This document shows, piece after piece, positions 14,406 to 15,588 of a stretch of DNA of 15,588 nucleotides. The stretch is taken from assembly GCA_964423195.1 (NCBI GenBank), contig CAYRDY010000050.1:1-15588 (forward strand), in the 5' to 3' direction. The DNA comes from CAKRHR01 sp964423195. GTDB taxonomy: Bacteria > Bacillota > Clostridia > Lachnospirales > Lachnospiraceae. The notes beneath the pieces are model-generated. The model did no database searches and had not been told where the DNA came from. It was given only the letters and a program-made list of their open reading frames with translations. The position numbers and the translations under genes are program-made. Within the stretch, counting starts at the first letter, position 1. The number at the start of each line of letters is the position of its first letter.

Positions 14406-15005
14406 TTAAAAGGACCTAAGATACGCGCCCGCGTCCGCGCAGGTCATCGCGCCGCTCATCACGCAGGCGCCCGCGGCCCCGGCAGCTCGCACCGACGCGA
14501 TATTTTCCGGGCTGATGCCGCCGATGGCATAGACGGGGATCGACACCCGCGCGCATACATCGCTCAAAAAGGCAAGCCCCCGCCCCGGCAGCCCGCACTT
14601 GCAGTCCGTCTCGAAAATATGTCCCGCCGTAATATAGGTACACCCAAGCGTCTCTGCCTCCTCGGCCTCCACCGTCGAGTGGCAGGACGCGCCGAGGATC
14701 TCAAAGTCCGCGCGCTCCGCCGCGGAGAGGTCGCGCAGAATGGACATCGGCAGATGCAGTGCCCTCTGTCCGAGCCTCTTGGCCGTCTGCACAAAGGTGT
14801 GCAGGATACAACGCGTGCCATATGCCCGACAAATCTCTGCCACCTCTTCCGCCATATGCCCGTAGGCCTCCTCCGAGAGATCCTTCTCCCGCAAAATCAT
14901 CCCGGCAGGCCGTGCCTTGGCCAGATTTTCGATCCGCTCATAAAAATTTTCCCGACAGAGCGACCGGTTGGTCACCACAAGAATATCAGACATAGAGATA
15001 ATCAT
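14406..15005 (-). CDS. thiE: Thiamine phosphate synthase (ThiE/TenI family)
   Basis: The protein is 199 aa, slightly short for ThiE. ThiE joins hydroxymethylpyrimidine diphosphate to thiazole phosphate to make thiamine phosphate. The TIM-barrel family shows VTNR (11-14), a phosphate/substrate loop around LREKDLSEEAY (38-48), CHS (108-110), YITAGHIFETDCKCGLPGRG (124-143) and the phosphate-binding IGGI (161-164). It overlaps the thiH stop, so it is co-transcribed. Two starts are possible, at 15005 and 14993 (MSDILVV); neither has a clear ribosome binding site, so coupling to thiH is likely. The related thiazole tautomerase TenI cannot be fully excluded, but the position next to thiH favours ThiE. 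No terminator was seen after its stop. Confidence 0.85.
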   Translation of the reverse strand: MIISMSDILVVTNRSLCRENFYERIENLAKARPAGMILREKDLSEEAYGHMAEEVAEICRAYGTRCILHTFVQTAKRLGQRALHLPMSILRDLSAAERADFEILGASCHSTVEAEEAETLGCTYITAGHIFETDCKCGLPGRGLAFLSDVCARVSIPVYAIGGISPENIASVRAAGAAGACVMSGAMTCADAGAYLRSF

Positions 15006-15588
15006 TCAGGACGGGCTGCAGGCCCTCGCCCTCGATATCCCGGTACATTCTGTCAAGGCTTCGGCCGTCGTCGATCTCAAACTGCTCGTCGCCCTGCGCG
15101 CCGTCCGTCTCCTTTCCGGTATATTTGCGCTCGTGATCGCCGATGCCTGTCGATACGCCGGCCGACACCTTCGTCGCGGCAATTTTGACAATTCCATTGC
15201 GAAATGCTGCGCTCTCGCGCGAGGACACCGTGATCCCGACAAACGGCAGAAAGATGCGGTAGGCGCAGATGATCTGACACAGCTGTTTTTCATGAACATC
15301 CTGAGGGTTGATCTTATCGTTGTTGATGATCGGCCGGAGCCTCGGACAGGACAGCGACATCTCCGCGTAAGGGTATTTGCGCTGCAGATAATAGACATGC
15401 ATGGCGCTGGCCAGCGCGTCCCTGCGAAAGTCCGACAGTCCGAGCAGCGCCGAGAAAGCGACGCCGCGCATACCGCCCATCAGTGCCCGCTCCTGCGCGT
15501 TGAAGCGGTAAGGCCACACGCGCTTGTGGCCGAGCAGGTGGAGCTGCTCATATTTGACCGTATCATAGGTTTCCTGGAAAACCGTGAC
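14986..15588 (-). CDS. thiH: 2-iminoacetate synthase ThiH, C-terminal part (5' end beyond the window)
   Basis: The last 200 residues run in one open frame to the window edge. ThiH is a radical SAM enzyme that cleaves tyrosine to dehydroglycine (2-iminoacetate) and p-cresol for the thiazole ring of thiamine. Its CxxxCxxC motif would lie upstream, outside the window. The visible part matches the family: VFQETYDTVKYEQLHLLGHK, MRGVAFSALLGLSDFRRDAL, then SLSCPRLRP and VSSRES. The C-terminus, with STGIGDHERKY and GDEQFEIDDGRS, is also typical. It overlaps thiE by 8 to 20 bp depending on the thiE start. An ATG or GTG inside this segment is not the start, because the homology continues to the edge. 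Confidence 0.92.
   Translation of the reverse strand, partial: VTVFQETYDTVKYEQLHLLGHKRVWPYRFNAQERALMGGMRGVAFSALLGLSDFRRDALASAMHVYYLQRKYPYAEMSLSCPRLRPIINNDKINPQDVHEKQLCQIICAYRIFLPFVGITVSSRESAAFRNGIVKIAATKVSAGVSTGIGDHERKYTGKETDGAQGDEQFEIDDGRSLDRMYRDIEGEGLQPVLNDYLYV

Overview
The window reads as chromosomal DNA from a Gram-positive, low-to-mid GC Clostridia member, most likely Lachnospiraceae-like. The clues are the MurT/GatD lipid II amidation pair, a short archaeal-type prolyl-tRNA synthetase, a thiH-thiE arrangement, strong AGGAGG-type ribosome binding sites and an exported DUF4214 protein with a Cys-rich tail. The family placement is inference. The sequence is draft quality: a 100-N gap (9346-9445) is flanked by two identical 55-bp copies and looks like a scaffolding artefact inside an intact murT.

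Layout. Positions 1-437 are AT-rich and gene-free, with a 51-bp exact repeat present twice, a diverged third unit, hairpins and a possible promoter. Next comes the only + strand gene, an exported DUF4214 protein (438-1526), closed by a 12-bp hairpin. Everything else is on the - strand. Read in transcription order from the right, there is the 3' part of thiH overlapping thiE (thiamine synthesis). A single-gene cold shock unit (csp) follows, with a textbook promoter and a strong terminator. A 440-bp intergenic region then holds a 48-bp tandem repeat and the probable promoter of a long run of genes: proS, cca, murT, gatD, a cytidylyltransferase-oxidoreductase fusion, a 770-aa LicD protein, a 390-aa degenerate LicD paralogue and an acetolactate-synthase-like ThDP enzyme.

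How the genes fit together. proS and cca serve translation, and murT-gatD amidate the D-Glu of lipid II. The last four genes are tightly spaced or overlapping and look like a cell-surface decoration cassette. The fusion's N-terminal domain resembles glycerol-3-phosphate cytidylyltransferase, so it should make a CDP-activated alcohol. LicD-family proteins typically move phospho-alcohols (phosphocholine, and phosphoribitol in the animal FKTN/FKRP relatives) from CDP donors to glycans. The ThDP enzyme could supply or modify a carbon skeleton, as YerE-type enzymes do for branched sugars.

Two members of the cassette have lost expected catalytic residues. The second LicD has Cys-Arg-Cys where its neighbour has Asp-Ile-Asp, and the Gfo/Idh half of the fusion lacks the usual Glu-Lys-Pro lysine and a glycine-rich loop. 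This four-gene set is the best candidate here for an undescribed system. Its product and substrate cannot be read from sequence alone.
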